From positions 1 through 64,000 of the forward strand of contig NZ_VOXD01000019.1 in the NCBI RefSeq assembly GCF_008014675.1: a stretch of DNA of 64,000 nt, given 5' to 3'. The notes under the pieces are model-generated. The model saw only the letters and a list, made by a program, of their open reading frames with translations, did not search any database and was not told where the DNA came from. The position numbers and the translations under genes are program-made. Below are positions 25,420 through 33,408 of this stretch, one piece after another; position 1 is the stretch's first letter, and each line of letters starts with the position of its first letter. The DNA comes from Neolewinella aurantiaca (GTDB lineage Bacteria > Bacteroidota > Bacteroidia > Chitinophagales > Saprospiraceae).

Positions 25420-25494
25420 TTACTGGCTGGCGCGGTCGGTCTGCAACAGGTAGACAATACCAAAGCATACCATACCTAAAATGAAGAGTGTCAT
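25420..25494 (-). CDS. Possible 24-residue membrane microprotein
   Basis: ATG at 25494 to TAA at 25420-25422 encodes MTLFILGMVCFGIVYLL followed by QTDRASQ, a single transmembrane helix with a short polar tail. It ends 15 bp before the DUF3089 lipoprotein start on the same strand, and a strong hairpin stands 7 bp before its ATG. The composition is that of small membrane subunits such as KdpF-like peptides, but no partner operon is present. Could be a real leader or microprotein, or chance. Confidence 0.4.
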   Translation of the reverse strand: MTLFILGMVCFGIVYLLQTDRASQ

Positions 25495-25501
25495 GGGGAT
25501 T

Positions 25502-25558
25502 TAATTAAGGTAAGGATGCAGCTACAACGGGAGCTGCATCCTGAAAGTTCCTTAATTA
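25502..25558. promoter_or_regulatory. Two-tier stem-loop in the DUF3089 leader
   Basis: An outer 9-bp stem (TAATTAAGG/CCTTAATTA, 25502-25510 with 25550-25558) and an inner 10-bp stem (GGATGCAGCT/AGCTGCATCC, 25514-25523 with 25532-25541) are both perfect. It lies directly upstream of the microprotein ATG on the minus strand. A regulatory leader is the likeliest role. A plus-strand terminator is less likely because no plus gene lies near. Confidence 0.55.
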
Positions 25559-25630
25559 TTTTCTTTAAACTTTGTTTAAGTCTCCAGACAAAACAAGCCC
25601 CGGAGCTCTCTGCTCCTCCAACCTTACTTT

Positions 25631-25647
25631 GCACCTGCGAGCGCGCC
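25631..25647 (+). repeat. Dispersed 17-bp motif, exact, intergenic
   Basis: GCACCTGCGAGCGCGCC preceded by CAACCTTACTTT, the same 12-bp left flank as the copy at 56284. It lies in the gap downstream of pyrH. Confidence 0.85.
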
Positions 25648-25731
25648 ACGAACTGCTCAACATCGTAGTGTTGAGGGCTAACTTTTCCTGTTGCGGTATT
25701 ATTTATCCGGTAAGCCGGACTTGAGCGAAAC

Positions 25732-26457
25732 TTACTCTCCTTCCTGATTGGTCACCAGAGTTCCCACTTGCTCTCCGAACATGATCCTACGGAGATTGGT
25801 CGGTTCGTTGATGTCAAAAACGATGATTGGCATCTTGTTTTCGGCACAAAGAGCAAACGCTGCCTGGTCCATTATTTTGAGGCCTTTGTTCATTACTTCC
25901 CGGTAAGAAATCTGGTCGTACTTGGTGGCCGTTGGATCTTTTTCCGGGTCTGCCGAGTAAATACCGTCCACGCGGGTCGCCTTGAGAACGATGTCTGCTT
26001 TGATTTCATTGGCGCGCAGAGCTGCCGCACTGTCGGTCGTAAAATAAGGGTTGCCGGTGCCCGCGCTGAAGATCACCACCCGGCCTTTTTCGAGGTGACG
26101 GACGGCGCGGCGGCGAATGTACGGCTCGGCGATCTGTTCCATTTTGATGGCCGAGATCAGGCGGGTGAAAACGCCGTGGGTCTCCATCATGCTTTGCAAA
26201 GCCATGCCGTTGATGACCGTAGCGAGCATCCCCATGTAGTCACCCTGGGTGCGTTCAACACCAGACTCTGCAGCAGACAATCCCCTGAAAATATTACCTC
26301 CACCGATTACTACCGCCACTTCGACACCTATATCAATCAGTTCCTTAATTTGCTTGGTGTAGTAGGTAAGCATTTTGGAATCGATGCCGTACTGTTGGTC
26401 GCCCATAAGGGTTTCACCACTCAGTTTCAACATTACTCGACGGTACTTGAGGGCCAT
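25732..26457 (-). CDS. pyrH: UMP kinase
   Basis: The 241-residue amino-acid-kinase-fold enzyme phosphorylates UMP to UDP in pyrimidine nucleotide synthesis. Signatures are [12 protein letters not shown] at the N-terminus, [11 protein letters not shown], the [16 protein letters not shown] loop and [13 protein letters not shown]. Length and start match bacterial PyrH. The usual downstream frr is not adjacent here; the gene stands alone with a dispersed-motif-bearing gap after it. Confidence 0.97.
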   Translation of the reverse strand: MALKYRRVMLKLSGETLMGDQQYGIDSKMLTYYTKQIKELIDIGVEVAVVIGGGNIFRGLSAAESGVERTQGDYMGMLATVINGMALQSMMETHGVFTRLISAIKMEQIAEPYIRRRAVRHLEKGRVVIFSAGTGNPYFTTDSAAALRANEIKADIVLKATRVDGIYSADPEKDPTATKYDQISYREVMNKGLKIMDQAAFALCAENKMPIIVFDINEPTNLRRIMFGEQVGTLVTNQEGE

Positions 26458-26772
26458 GTAGAAGGAGATTTTTTTGCCGTTACACTCCGGCGGCGCTAAG
26501 ATAGGTGGATAGTTTCAATTGCGGGTGGTTGTGAGCCTTTCCATCCCGAATTCTCGCCCATACTGAAGTGCCGGAACTGACGTCAACGGGCAAATTTCAA
26601 CTGGCAGTGAGCACGATGATTCCGGACCAATCAGGGCGCAATCGCAGGAGCAGAGCGGGTTTAACGGCAAAACCGTCGGACCGCTCTCCTTCCGAAAACC
26701 GGGCGGACCAACCAACAATACGAAGTTCCACCTTATTTATCGCGTAAAAGTTAGTCTTTCGTTCCCTATACC
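26458..26772. other. 315-bp gap between divergent pyrH and a lipoprotein gene
   Basis: No coding sequence is supported. It contains a degenerate dispersed motif (26635-26651) followed by an AGAGCGG/CCGCTCT stem, and the promoter-like TACCTTG at 26769. Confidence 0.5.
26635..26651 (-). repeat. Dispersed 17-bp motif, degenerate
   Basis: GGCGCAATCGCAGGAGC has two mismatches and is followed by AGAGCGGGT, the same right flank as the exact copy at 31979. Confidence 0.45.
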
Positions 26773-26775
26773 TTG
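26769..26775 (+). promoter_or_regulatory. Candidate -7 element overlapping the only in-frame TTG
   Basis: TACCTTG, of the TAnnTTTG type, overlaps the TTG at 26773 that would otherwise be the start of the lipoprotein gene. If it is the promoter, translation must start further downstream. Confidence 0.4.
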
Positions 26776-27366
26776 CGCCCCGCAAGCAGCGTTATATCCG
26801 TCCAAACAAACTTCTCTGCCATCGTTCGTTTCCTCTACTTCGCCCTACCCTGCCTGTTTCTGATTTCCGCGTGTAAGCGAGACACAAACGGAGACCTCCT
26901 CTTCGAGGTCCCCTACCCCGTTGTAAACTTCGTCATCCCGGCCGGAGTACCCAGCTTCCAGACATTTGTTATTTCTCAGAACAGTGTTCCTACCGGCCTG
27001 GTGGAAGCCATGCGGGTAGCCAACGTTACGGCCGACGACATTGACGTCTACGGCGGTCTGCGCGCCCGGGTGGTATCACTCTCCGGCGAAGACTTCAGCG
27101 AAATCGAGCGCATCGAATTGCGCGCCTGCCCGGTAGGTACTGCATTCGGGTGCGACCAGGCTTCGATCGTGTTCAGCCAGAGCGACCTCTACCGCCGTCG
27201 CCAGCAATCGGTCGACCTAAGTCCTCAGCTTCTCAACTTCAAGAACCTCTTTCTTGGCAACGACAACGTAAGGATCGAGCTCGTTTTCCAACCCGGCATC
27301 ACCACTTCGCAAACTATCGAAGCCCGCCTCGAATGGGCGGGCGCTGCCTTCGGGAACGTCGATTAG
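26773..27366 (+). CDS. Lipoprotein of unknown function, start codon uncertain
   Basis: The product is up to 197 residues with a lipobox (LFLISAC). From the first in-frame TTG (26773) down to the lipobox there is no ATG, GTG or other TTG. An ATC at 26821 would give MVRFLYFALPCLFLISAC, an ideal lipoprotein signal. The rest is a beta-rich domain (VVNFVIPAGVP, ADDIDVYGGLRARVVS, RIELVFQPGITTS) that I do not recognise. Either a TTG or rare ATC start, or a sequencing error, explains the missing ATG. Confidence 0.6.
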   Translation: MRPASSVISVQTNFSAIVRFLYFALPCLFLISACKRDTNGDLLFEVPYPVVNFVIPAGVPSFQTFVISQNSVPTGLVEAMRVANVTADDIDVYGGLRARVVSLSGEDFSEIERIELRACPVGTAFGCDQASIVFSQSDLYRRRQQSVDLSPQLLNFKNLFLGNDNVRIELVFQPGITTSQTIEARLEWAGAAFGNVD

Positions 27367-27439
27367 TCGTAAGTCTTTACGCCTGAGCTACCACCTAAAA
27401 ATCAGCCTGCGCAGATCGCGCAGCGGTTACCCCGATTGT

Positions 27440-28726
27440 CTACGTCTTGCGCTTTTTCTTCTTAGCGGCCGGGAACAAAATGTTATTCAGGATCAACCGG
27501 TAGCCGGGGCTGTTGGGGTGCAGGCTCAGGTCTGTTTCAGGATCATTGACCAGGTGGCGGTAATCGGCAGGATCGTGACCAGCGTAGAAACTGAAAAAGC
27601 CTTCGCCGAAGTTCCCGTGCAGGTAGCGAGCTTCATCGGCAGCTTTGTTTTCGCCCAGAATCAGAGCGCTGGACTTGATATGTTCCTTCCGGAAGGCCGT
27701 CGTCTGGCCCATGAATCCTTTTACCGACCGGGTATGGTTTTGCGTCAGCATAGTAGGAACCGGATCCCACTTGGCACTGAATTCGAAGAGACTGAAGTAA
27801 TCCTCGTTCTGCCGTACGGAGCGGGGGTTGTGGTCGATGGAACTGAACTCGTACTCGAGCGGATTACGCTGCAGCTTGAAGTTTTCGAAGACGAAGGTTT
27901 TGCTGAAGTCCAGTTTGCTCTGCGCTTGCGGGTCGATGGGGTCGCCGTCGTAATAATGGGCGCAGATGTCGACGCCGTCGGCAGCCAGAGCGATGTCGTA
28001 ACTGTCGGTAGCGGAACACATCGCGAACATAAAGCCTCCGCCGCCAACGAATTCCCGAGTCTTTTTCACTACAGCAAGCTTAAGCTGACTGACCTTTTCG
28101 AAGCCGTTTTCGGCGGCCAGCTTTTCCTGGTAGGCCACCTGACGGCGGTACCAGTCGGCCGTATGGAAACTCCGGTAAAAACGGCCGAATTGCCCGGTAA
28201 AATCCTCGTGGTGCAGGTGAAGCCAGTCGTATTCGGCCAGTCTGTCGCCCAGCACTTCATTATCATAGACCGTTTCGTAGGGAATCTCGGCGTAGGAAAG
28301 CACGAGCGTTACGGCGTCGTCCCATGGCTGAACTTTTGTTCCTTCCCGGAAATTGAATTCCGGGGTATAAACCGCAATCTTGGGTGCTTTTTCCAGCTTC
28401 ATCGCATCCATGTTCTTTTCAGGATTAGCGATCTCGGCCAGGATCGCGTTGAATTTTGCGTCGGGGATAACTTCGTACTTCACCCCGCGGGTAAGGCACT
28501 CCCGCTCGAAAGCGCGGCTGTGCTGAAAAGCAAAGCTGCCTCCACGGTAGTTCAACAGCCACCAGGCATCGATCTGGTTTTCGAGTACCCAGTAGCAAAT
28601 TCCGTATGCTTTCAGGTGATCGGTTTGCTTGTCATCCATCGGGATGAGCATCGTGCTGGCTCTGAGGGCGCTGCCGCAGGTGCAGACGAAAAGGATTAGG
28701 AGCAGAGATAGTTTACGTAGACTCAT
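27440..28726 (-). CDS. Bacteroidota protein of the family often labelled 'asparagine synthetase B'
   Basis: The 428-residue protein has a signal peptide (about 1-24) and then STMLIPMDDKQTDHLKAYGI, the hallmark start of this Bacteroidota-specific family. It lacks the glutamine amidotransferase and synthetase motifs of AsnB, so the common label is probably wrong. The central VGGGGFMFAMCSATDSYDIAL stretch resembles a flavodoxin-like or GATase1-like strand-turn. The signal peptide piece CTCGSAL is encoded by a one-mismatch dispersed motif. Function unknown; secreted or periplasmic. Confidence 0.7.
   Translation of the reverse strand: MSLRKLSLLLILFVCTCGSALRASTMLIPMDDKQTDHLKAYGICYWVLENQIDAWWLLNYRGGSFAFQHSRAFERECLTRGVKYEVIPDAKFNAILAEIANPEKNMDAMKLEKAPKIAVYTPEFNFREGTKVQPWDDAVTLVLSYAEIPYETVYDNEVLGDRLAEYDWLHLHHEDFTGQFGRFYRSFHTADWYRRQVAYQEKLAAENGFEKVSQLKLAVVKKTREFVGGGGFMFAMCSATDSYDIALAADGVDICAHYYDGDPIDPQAQSKLDFSKTFVFENFKLQRNPLEYEFSSIDHNPRSVRQNEDYFSLFEFSAKWDPVPTMLTQNHTRSVKGFMGQTTAFRKEHIKSSALILGENKAADEARYLHGNFGEGFFSFYAGHDPADYRHLVNDPETDLSLHPNSPGYRLILNNILFPAAKKKKRKT
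28667..28683 (-). repeat. Dispersed 17-bp motif, one mismatch
   Basis: GGCGCTGCCGCAGGTGC. It encodes CTCGSAL in the signal peptide of the preceding gene. Confidence 0.65.
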
Positions 28727-28855
28727 TTCGTTTGGGGCTGTATTTATTCTTGGGAATAAAGATAACGCGCAGGGAAGGCTTTTAGGTGTACATACTCACG
28801 GGACAACCCTGGGTTAGCCCACAAACACCTTTTACGAGCCCGCCACAACGCAGTT

Positions 28856-28880
28856 GGGGCCAGACGAATCGCCTGGCCCC
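28856..28880. terminator. GC hairpin downstream of the M43 protease gene
   Basis: GGGGCCAG (28856-28863) pairs perfectly with CTGGCCCC (28873-28880). It sits 54 bp past the protease stop but lacks a T-run. Confidence 0.45.
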
Positions 28881-28933
28881 GTACCACTGATGATCATGAG
28901 TCGTATGAATACCTCCCTAAACAAGTCCCGGCA

Positions 28934-31528
28934 CTACTGCTTCAGGAATTTACCCGAGTAGGATACGCCCTTCACTTCTGCCTGGAACAGAATCAGACCG
29001 GCCGATAAGCGACTCATTTGCTCTTCTGAGACTTCTATTTTACCGTTGTTCACGTAGGCGTTGAGTCTCGTCTTCTGGCCCCGAACATCGTAGATGCTTA
29101 GTGCACAGGTTTCGTTCAGGCTGCGGGCCTCGGCTGGCAGGAGTATGGCTACGTCCGAACTACTTGGGTTAGGGTACACCAGGCACGCTTCGGCAGGAGC
29201 GTTTGCCAGGTCCTCATGTGCTTCCACCTCTACCGCCGGAGTGCTAAAACTGTCCCCACTGTTTTTGAGCCCGGTTTCGTTGAAATAAACGATTTCACCG
29301 CTTACGATGATGTCGTGTTTCTTAGAAGTTCCCTTTGTAAGTTTTTCAACCTCGACATCGAACAGGTCTGCTCCTTTCGCCATCCCTGTACCTTTTGCTG
29401 GCAGCCAGATGATTTCGATCAGGGAGTCTGAGACCTGAGAGTAAACGTAATCGCCTTCGCTGGCGCCGTACTCGTTGGTCGGTTCAATTCCTTTCAGTTT
29501 GATATCGGCACCGGGCACTACTTCAATTTTGTACCGAACACCGCTGATGTCGCTCTCCGCGTCTTTTACGCCGAATTTCACCTGGGAAGTACCACCAAAC
29601 TTCAGGCCGGTAAGTTTAAACGCTTCCGCAACAATCTCTTCTTCAACGAAAGCACCAGGAATGTCGGTCATCGACCGGTCGTAAGACATATCTACGTTGC
29701 CGTACTTGATCGCCAGGTAGCTCCACGTTTCGATGTCCGCTATCCGGGGGTCAGAGAGAGAGTAGTAAAGAGACGACCGGTTAGATTTCGAGGTGCTCTT
29801 GTTACCGATGTAAGTGTTGTTGTTCCCATCGGGCAGGTAAGATAAAAGCTCGCCGTTGTGCATCAATTCGGCGCTGAACGGATCTTCGTTGAACTGGTGA
29901 TTAAAGGTACTGTCCTGCAATGCCGCCCGCGGGAAGAACAACCAGTTGTACACCAGATCATGGTTATGGCGATCTTCGAGGATTGCGCTTGACATATGCG
30001 TCAGGTCGGTCACAGTTACGCGCCCGTCGTAATTCATATCTGCAGCCAGGTGCTGGTAGGGAGAAGTGAAACCGTCCATACCAAGCACGTGTCGTAGCGT
30101 AAGGACGTGGTCCATGATCGAAATTCCGTGAGAAGCCTTTTTGTAGGGGAAATACTGGTTGGTATTTTCTTTCCCTTCGCAGTAGTTGCCAAGGCCGCTG
30201 AAACTGTAGAAACCGATAGAAACGCCTTCTTTCTCCTCATTGAAAAGATTGAGTTCATTGAGGTCAAAATCTATTTCGAATACGCCTTTGCCCAACGCTA
30301 AATCTCCGAAGGAGGTCACCGGGTGGTAAATGGTATTTACCCGGCCGTAGGGAAAAGGAATGGTCGTTTCGTTCCGCTTGTAGCTCGTGAGGATATCGAT
30401 ACGTCCGGTTGCAGCCATCAGTCTTGATTTTTGGTTCAGGTCCTGACAAACCGGAACGTCATTGTCTATGAGGAAAGACATATTCCCCAGGCTGCCACCA
30501 TTGGCGTATGCGTATGGGTGGCTTCCTTCGGTCGTATCGGTCAGGGTTTGGTACACCCTTTCTTTTTGCCCGGGGGAGAGCGCTACCCGCGCCTGGTACT
30601 CCCAGGTGAAGTCCATCACGTTCGAGTAGTCTCTGAGGTAAACAACTTCTTCGCCGTTCACTTGCACGGGGCAGGAAACCGGACAGTTTGCGTCGAAGTA
30701 AGAGCCGTCGCCCTCGAAGAACTCCGTCCGGCATTCCTTCGTCATATAGTCTACGGGAGTGTCCGCGATTTTATCGCCGAAGCATTCTCCGGGGGTGAGG
30801 CCACCACAGTCCCGCTCCGGATCGGGATGGCTACCGGGAACAGGGGTATGGTCAGGGTACAAAGAAGGAGCATAGCGGCCCTGGGCATCTCTGCCAATGG
30901 TTCCGTGATTGGTATGCAGCAAGCCGAAGTAGTGGCCAAATTCATGCAGAATAAAAGGATGAATCCCGATACCTCCCGCGGGGATTTTAATCGCGTTGTC
31001 CGCAAACACACCGTAACCGGTAGACTCGCTGTTCACGAAAACACGAATAGAGTTGTTATCCTCCGCTTCGGGGTACCTCGCAAACAGATCGTCGATCATA
31101 TTCGAGGGATTGGCCGTGAGGTTAGCAGCAGAATCCCGCAATACCGTGACGTTGCACAGGTACAGATCGATGTTGTCGTGCAACTCTTTGCTGACCGACT
31201 GCAGAGAGCTTTTAAAAATTTCCGTTATCTGCTCCGCGCTTTCGTAAGGAAAGGAGCTCGTTTGGGGCAGGTTGCCTGCCTCGTCTGCCAGGATGTACAG
31301 GTGCACGGGGAGGTTGTAGTTCCTGTAGCTTTTCACGGCAGCGACTCCTTTGGCTTTCCGGTTCTTCAGGACCGCAGTAAAGGCTTGCGCCTCGGCAGCG
31401 GAAAGGTCGGGAGTCGCACACGACACCCCCCGGTCCTGGCCGTAAAGCGGAACAGTGAAAACGAAGGTTAAAAAGAGCCATGCGAGGATGGCGAATTGGT
31501 TTGTTTTTTTTGAGAGAGATGAACACAT
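28934..31528 (-). CDS. Secreted M43-type metalloprotease with dockerin-like and T9SS sorting domains
   Basis: The 864-residue protein has a signal peptide (to YGQ near 31). The metzincin zinc motif HEFGHYFGLLH is at about 195-205 and the Met-turn SNVMDF follows about 120 residues later, matching the pappalysin (M43) family. DMNYDGRVTVTDLTHMSSAI is a dockerin-like EF-hand repeat. The C-terminus from YPNPSSSDVAI to the final SGKFLKQ is a type A T9SS sorting domain, so the enzyme is exported by the type IX system. The ATG at 31528 is preferred to a TTG at 31549. The long gap upstream carries several hairpins. Confidence 0.88.
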   Translation of the reverse strand: MCSSLSKKTNQFAILAWLFLTFVFTVPLYGQDRGVSCATPDLSAAEAQAFTAVLKNRKAKGVAAVKSYRNYNLPVHLYILADEAGNLPQTSSFPYESAEQITEIFKSSLQSVSKELHDNIDLYLCNVTVLRDSAANLTANPSNMIDDLFARYPEAEDNNSIRVFVNSESTGYGVFADNAIKIPAGGIGIHPFILHEFGHYFGLLHTNHGTIGRDAQGRYAPSLYPDHTPVPGSHPDPERDCGGLTPGECFGDKIADTPVDYMTKECRTEFFEGDGSYFDANCPVSCPVQVNGEEVVYLRDYSNVMDFTWEYQARVALSPGQKERVYQTLTDTTEGSHPYAYANGGSLGNMSFLIDNDVPVCQDLNQKSRLMAATGRIDILTSYKRNETTIPFPYGRVNTIYHPVTSFGDLALGKGVFEIDFDLNELNLFNEEKEGVSIGFYSFSGLGNYCEGKENTNQYFPYKKASHGISIMDHVLTLRHVLGMDGFTSPYQHLAADMNYDGRVTVTDLTHMSSAILEDRHNHDLVYNWLFFPRAALQDSTFNHQFNEDPFSAELMHNGELLSYLPDGNNNTYIGNKSTSKSNRSSLYYSLSDPRIADIETWSYLAIKYGNVDMSYDRSMTDIPGAFVEEEIVAEAFKLTGLKFGGTSQVKFGVKDAESDISGVRYKIEVVPGADIKLKGIEPTNEYGASEGDYVYSQVSDSLIEIIWLPAKGTGMAKGADLFDVEVEKLTKGTSKKHDIIVSGEIVYFNETGLKNSGDSFSTPAVEVEAHEDLANAPAEACLVYPNPSSSDVAILLPAEARSLNETCALSIYDVRGQKTRLNAYVNNGKIEVSEEQMSRLSAGLILFQAEVKGVSYSGKFLKQ

Positions 31529-31941
31529 AACACTTACGCTTGATAACAATCAGCCGTACCCAGCAGGAAGAGGGATCCCCCAACTACTGCTCATACTCCA
31601 CTATCCGAAACAGATAGTGACAGTGTAGCGCGGCCTGCACAACCAACCGGAGGTGGTTGTGTAGCAATCCAATAAATCCGAAATACAAAATCTATACGTG
31701 CTAAGCAGAGCTTAGCATACACACATGATTGTGCCGCAAAAGAGCAGCAGGGGGAATACCCGTGTAGGAATGACTAATTGTAAGGTTTAAATTTGAGAGA
31801 GAGATAATACGCTTACAATATACGGCAAATAAGACATGTAAACAAAATCATATACTTGTCAGAGTATGATAACAGCCATCTGAATTTAACCTTTTCTACG
31901 GACTCTTAATAGCATCTACCCGGACTTTGGAACCGGTTATT

Positions 31942-31958
31942 GCACCTGCGTTCGCGCC
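31942..31958 (+). repeat. Dispersed 17-bp motif, exact (left of an inverted pair)
   Basis: GCACCTGCGTTCGCGCC. The 20 bp between it and 31979 contain CTGA/TCAG, so both copies can form one long stem. Confidence 0.88.
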
Positions 31959-31978
31959 TGAGCCCTTGGTCAGGCCGT

Positions 31979-31995
31979 GGCGCGACCGCAGGTGC
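31979..31995 (-). repeat. Dispersed 17-bp motif, exact (right of an inverted pair)
   Basis: GGCGCGACCGCAGGTGC followed by AGAGCGGGT, facing the copy at 31942 in a head-to-head palindrome of 54 bp. Confidence 0.88.
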
Positions 31996-32047
31996 AGAGC
32001 GGGTAGAACGCCAAGTTTCCTCCGCAAGCTTTTAAATTTCAATGACT

Positions 32048-32181
32048 AACGTCAAACCCACCTTTCTACGGGATGAGCAAAAACCTTCAGTTCAGCCACC
32101 CGAACGGCCGCCGGGCAAGCGGTTAACTAAAACCAACGGCAAACAGAGGAGGGCGGTATGATTTTCCTACGTACTTTTTTT
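32048..32181. repeat. Duplicated leader, orphan copy
   Basis: Matches 33276-33397 over most of its length: AACGTCA...CCCACCT, GCCACCCGAACGGCCGCC, GGCAAGCGG, AACTAAAACCAACGGCA, CGGTATGATTTT and a TTTTTTTAAAAAAAA palindrome at the end. This copy is not next to a start codon. Confidence 0.65.
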
Positions 32182-32319
32182 AAAAAAAAGACTACGTGCT
32201 CCATGCAGAGATTCGTTAGGTGGGCTGCTGTTGCCCAACATTCTACCTCCGCAGAAGTAAACTCCGGTCCAAAATGAGTGCCAGTAACATCCCTTACACC
32301 TTTAGCACCTATCCCAAAA

Positions 32320-33267
32320 TCACTGCACCACCCACTTCAAAGTCCGGAAGCTCCCGCTCCGATCAATGATCCGGACCAGGTAAACGCCCGGAGATAATTC
32401 TCCGGGCTGGAAGTTGACTTCCAGCTCCTGCAACTCTCCTCTCCGGCTTAGTTGGTCAAGTGATTTCACCTCCCTGCCGCTGGCATCGAGAATGACGATT
32501 TTCTTGAGGCTCCGGCCAGCACCATCAGGAAATGTGATTTTCAGGCTGCTTTGGGCGGCGGAGATAAAAGGGTTCGGGTATAATAAGAAGTGCTCCTTGA
32601 TATAGTCATGCGCTACACTTGATACGACTTGGCATTCTCGGTAATCTTCGATGGACAGGCTGTCTAATGTAGAGATGTATTTTTGCTTAGTGTACCTTGA
32701 TTCACAAGACAGATCGAAACAATCAAACCCAAGAAAAGGGTGTTGAATGTCGCCAATACTTTCTACCCATCTGCTTCTGTATGTCGTAGGAGATATCTCA
32801 AATGGAACTTTGAACTCAACAGTTAACCGAAGCAGGTTACGCCCACTACAGTCAATTGTATCCCGATCAGTTATTCGGTAGAGCACTTCATCTTCTTCAA
32901 AATTCTGCGGCCCTTTTATCAGCACGGAATCCCCAGCGTTCAGGCTAAAGTCGTATTGCAAATATTCTGGATAAAGGTCACCCAACCCTTCTCTCACAAA
33001 TACTTTAGGGCCTTCAACTCTGTAGTAGCCAAGTTCTCTGGTCTCAAAATCATCTCCATCAACCGTTGTACTTTGCTCTACCTTATAGAGCCAGTTTTCA
33101 TCGTGAAAAACTGAGTCTCTAGCGGTTATGGAATACAGTACCAATGGGCCATAAAATAGTTCTGACCGCGTCCATACAGGCTCGTGGGTTGGCGTAGGGA
33201 AGAACACCTGGGCTTTTGCTAAGGGGGAAAAGCAAAGAACCAATATGGGAAAAAAAGATAGTTTCAT
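32320..33267 (-). CDS. Small secreted protein with T9SS type A sorting domain
   Basis: The 315-residue protein has a signal peptide (about 1-19, ending AKAQ), a central beta-rich domain of about 200 residues that I do not recognise, and a C-terminal sorting domain from about 230 (LLYPNPF, IVILDASGREVKSLDQL, LSPGVYLVRIIDRSG, LKWVVQ). It is exported by the type IX system. Its 5' leader (33276-33397) is one of two copies of a duplicated intergenic sequence. AT content seems slightly higher than in the neighbours. Confidence 0.8.
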   Translation of the reverse strand: MKLSFFPILVLCFSPLAKAQVFFPTPTHEPVWTRSELFYGPLVLYSITARDSVFHDENWLYKVEQSTTVDGDDFETRELGYYRVEGPKVFVREGLGDLYPEYLQYDFSLNAGDSVLIKGPQNFEEDEVLYRITDRDTIDCSGRNLLRLTVEFKVPFEISPTTYRSRWVESIGDIQHPFLGFDCFDLSCESRYTKQKYISTLDSLSIEDYRECQVVSSVAHDYIKEHFLLYPNPFISAAQSSLKITFPDGAGRSLKKIVILDASGREVKSLDQLSRRGELQELEVNFQPGELSPGVYLVRIIDRSGSFRTLKWVVQ

Positions 33268-33275
33268 ATCGAAAG

Positions 33276-33397
33276 AACGTCAGCCCCACCTCTCCACGAG
33301 ATGAGCAATATAGCCACCCGAACGGCCGCCCGGCAAGCGGCCAACTAAAACCAACGGCAGGTGGAAGGTACGGTATGATTTTTTTTAAAAAATAGTT
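33276..33397. repeat. Duplicated leader, copy next to a start codon
   Basis: The second copy of the repeat at 32048-32181, ending 9 bp before the ATG at 33267. It contains GCCACCCGAACGGCCGCC and a T6A6-type palindrome. It could hold the promoter and 5' UTR of the T9SS gene, and also the 3' end of the upstream gene's transcript. Confidence 0.65.
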
Positions 33398-33408
33398 CTG
33401 GCGCAGAA

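Larger units (their letters stand above)
31529..32319. other. 790-bp non-coding gap rich in hairpins and repeats
   Basis: No coding sequence is supported. From left to right it holds perfect hairpins CACTATC/GATAGTG (31599-31619), CACAACCA/TGGTTGTG (31638-31661) and TGCTAAG/CTTAGCA (31699-31717), an imperfect one near 31847-31871, the inverted pair of dispersed motifs (31942-31995), and one copy of a duplicated leader (32048-32181). Confidence 0.65.
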
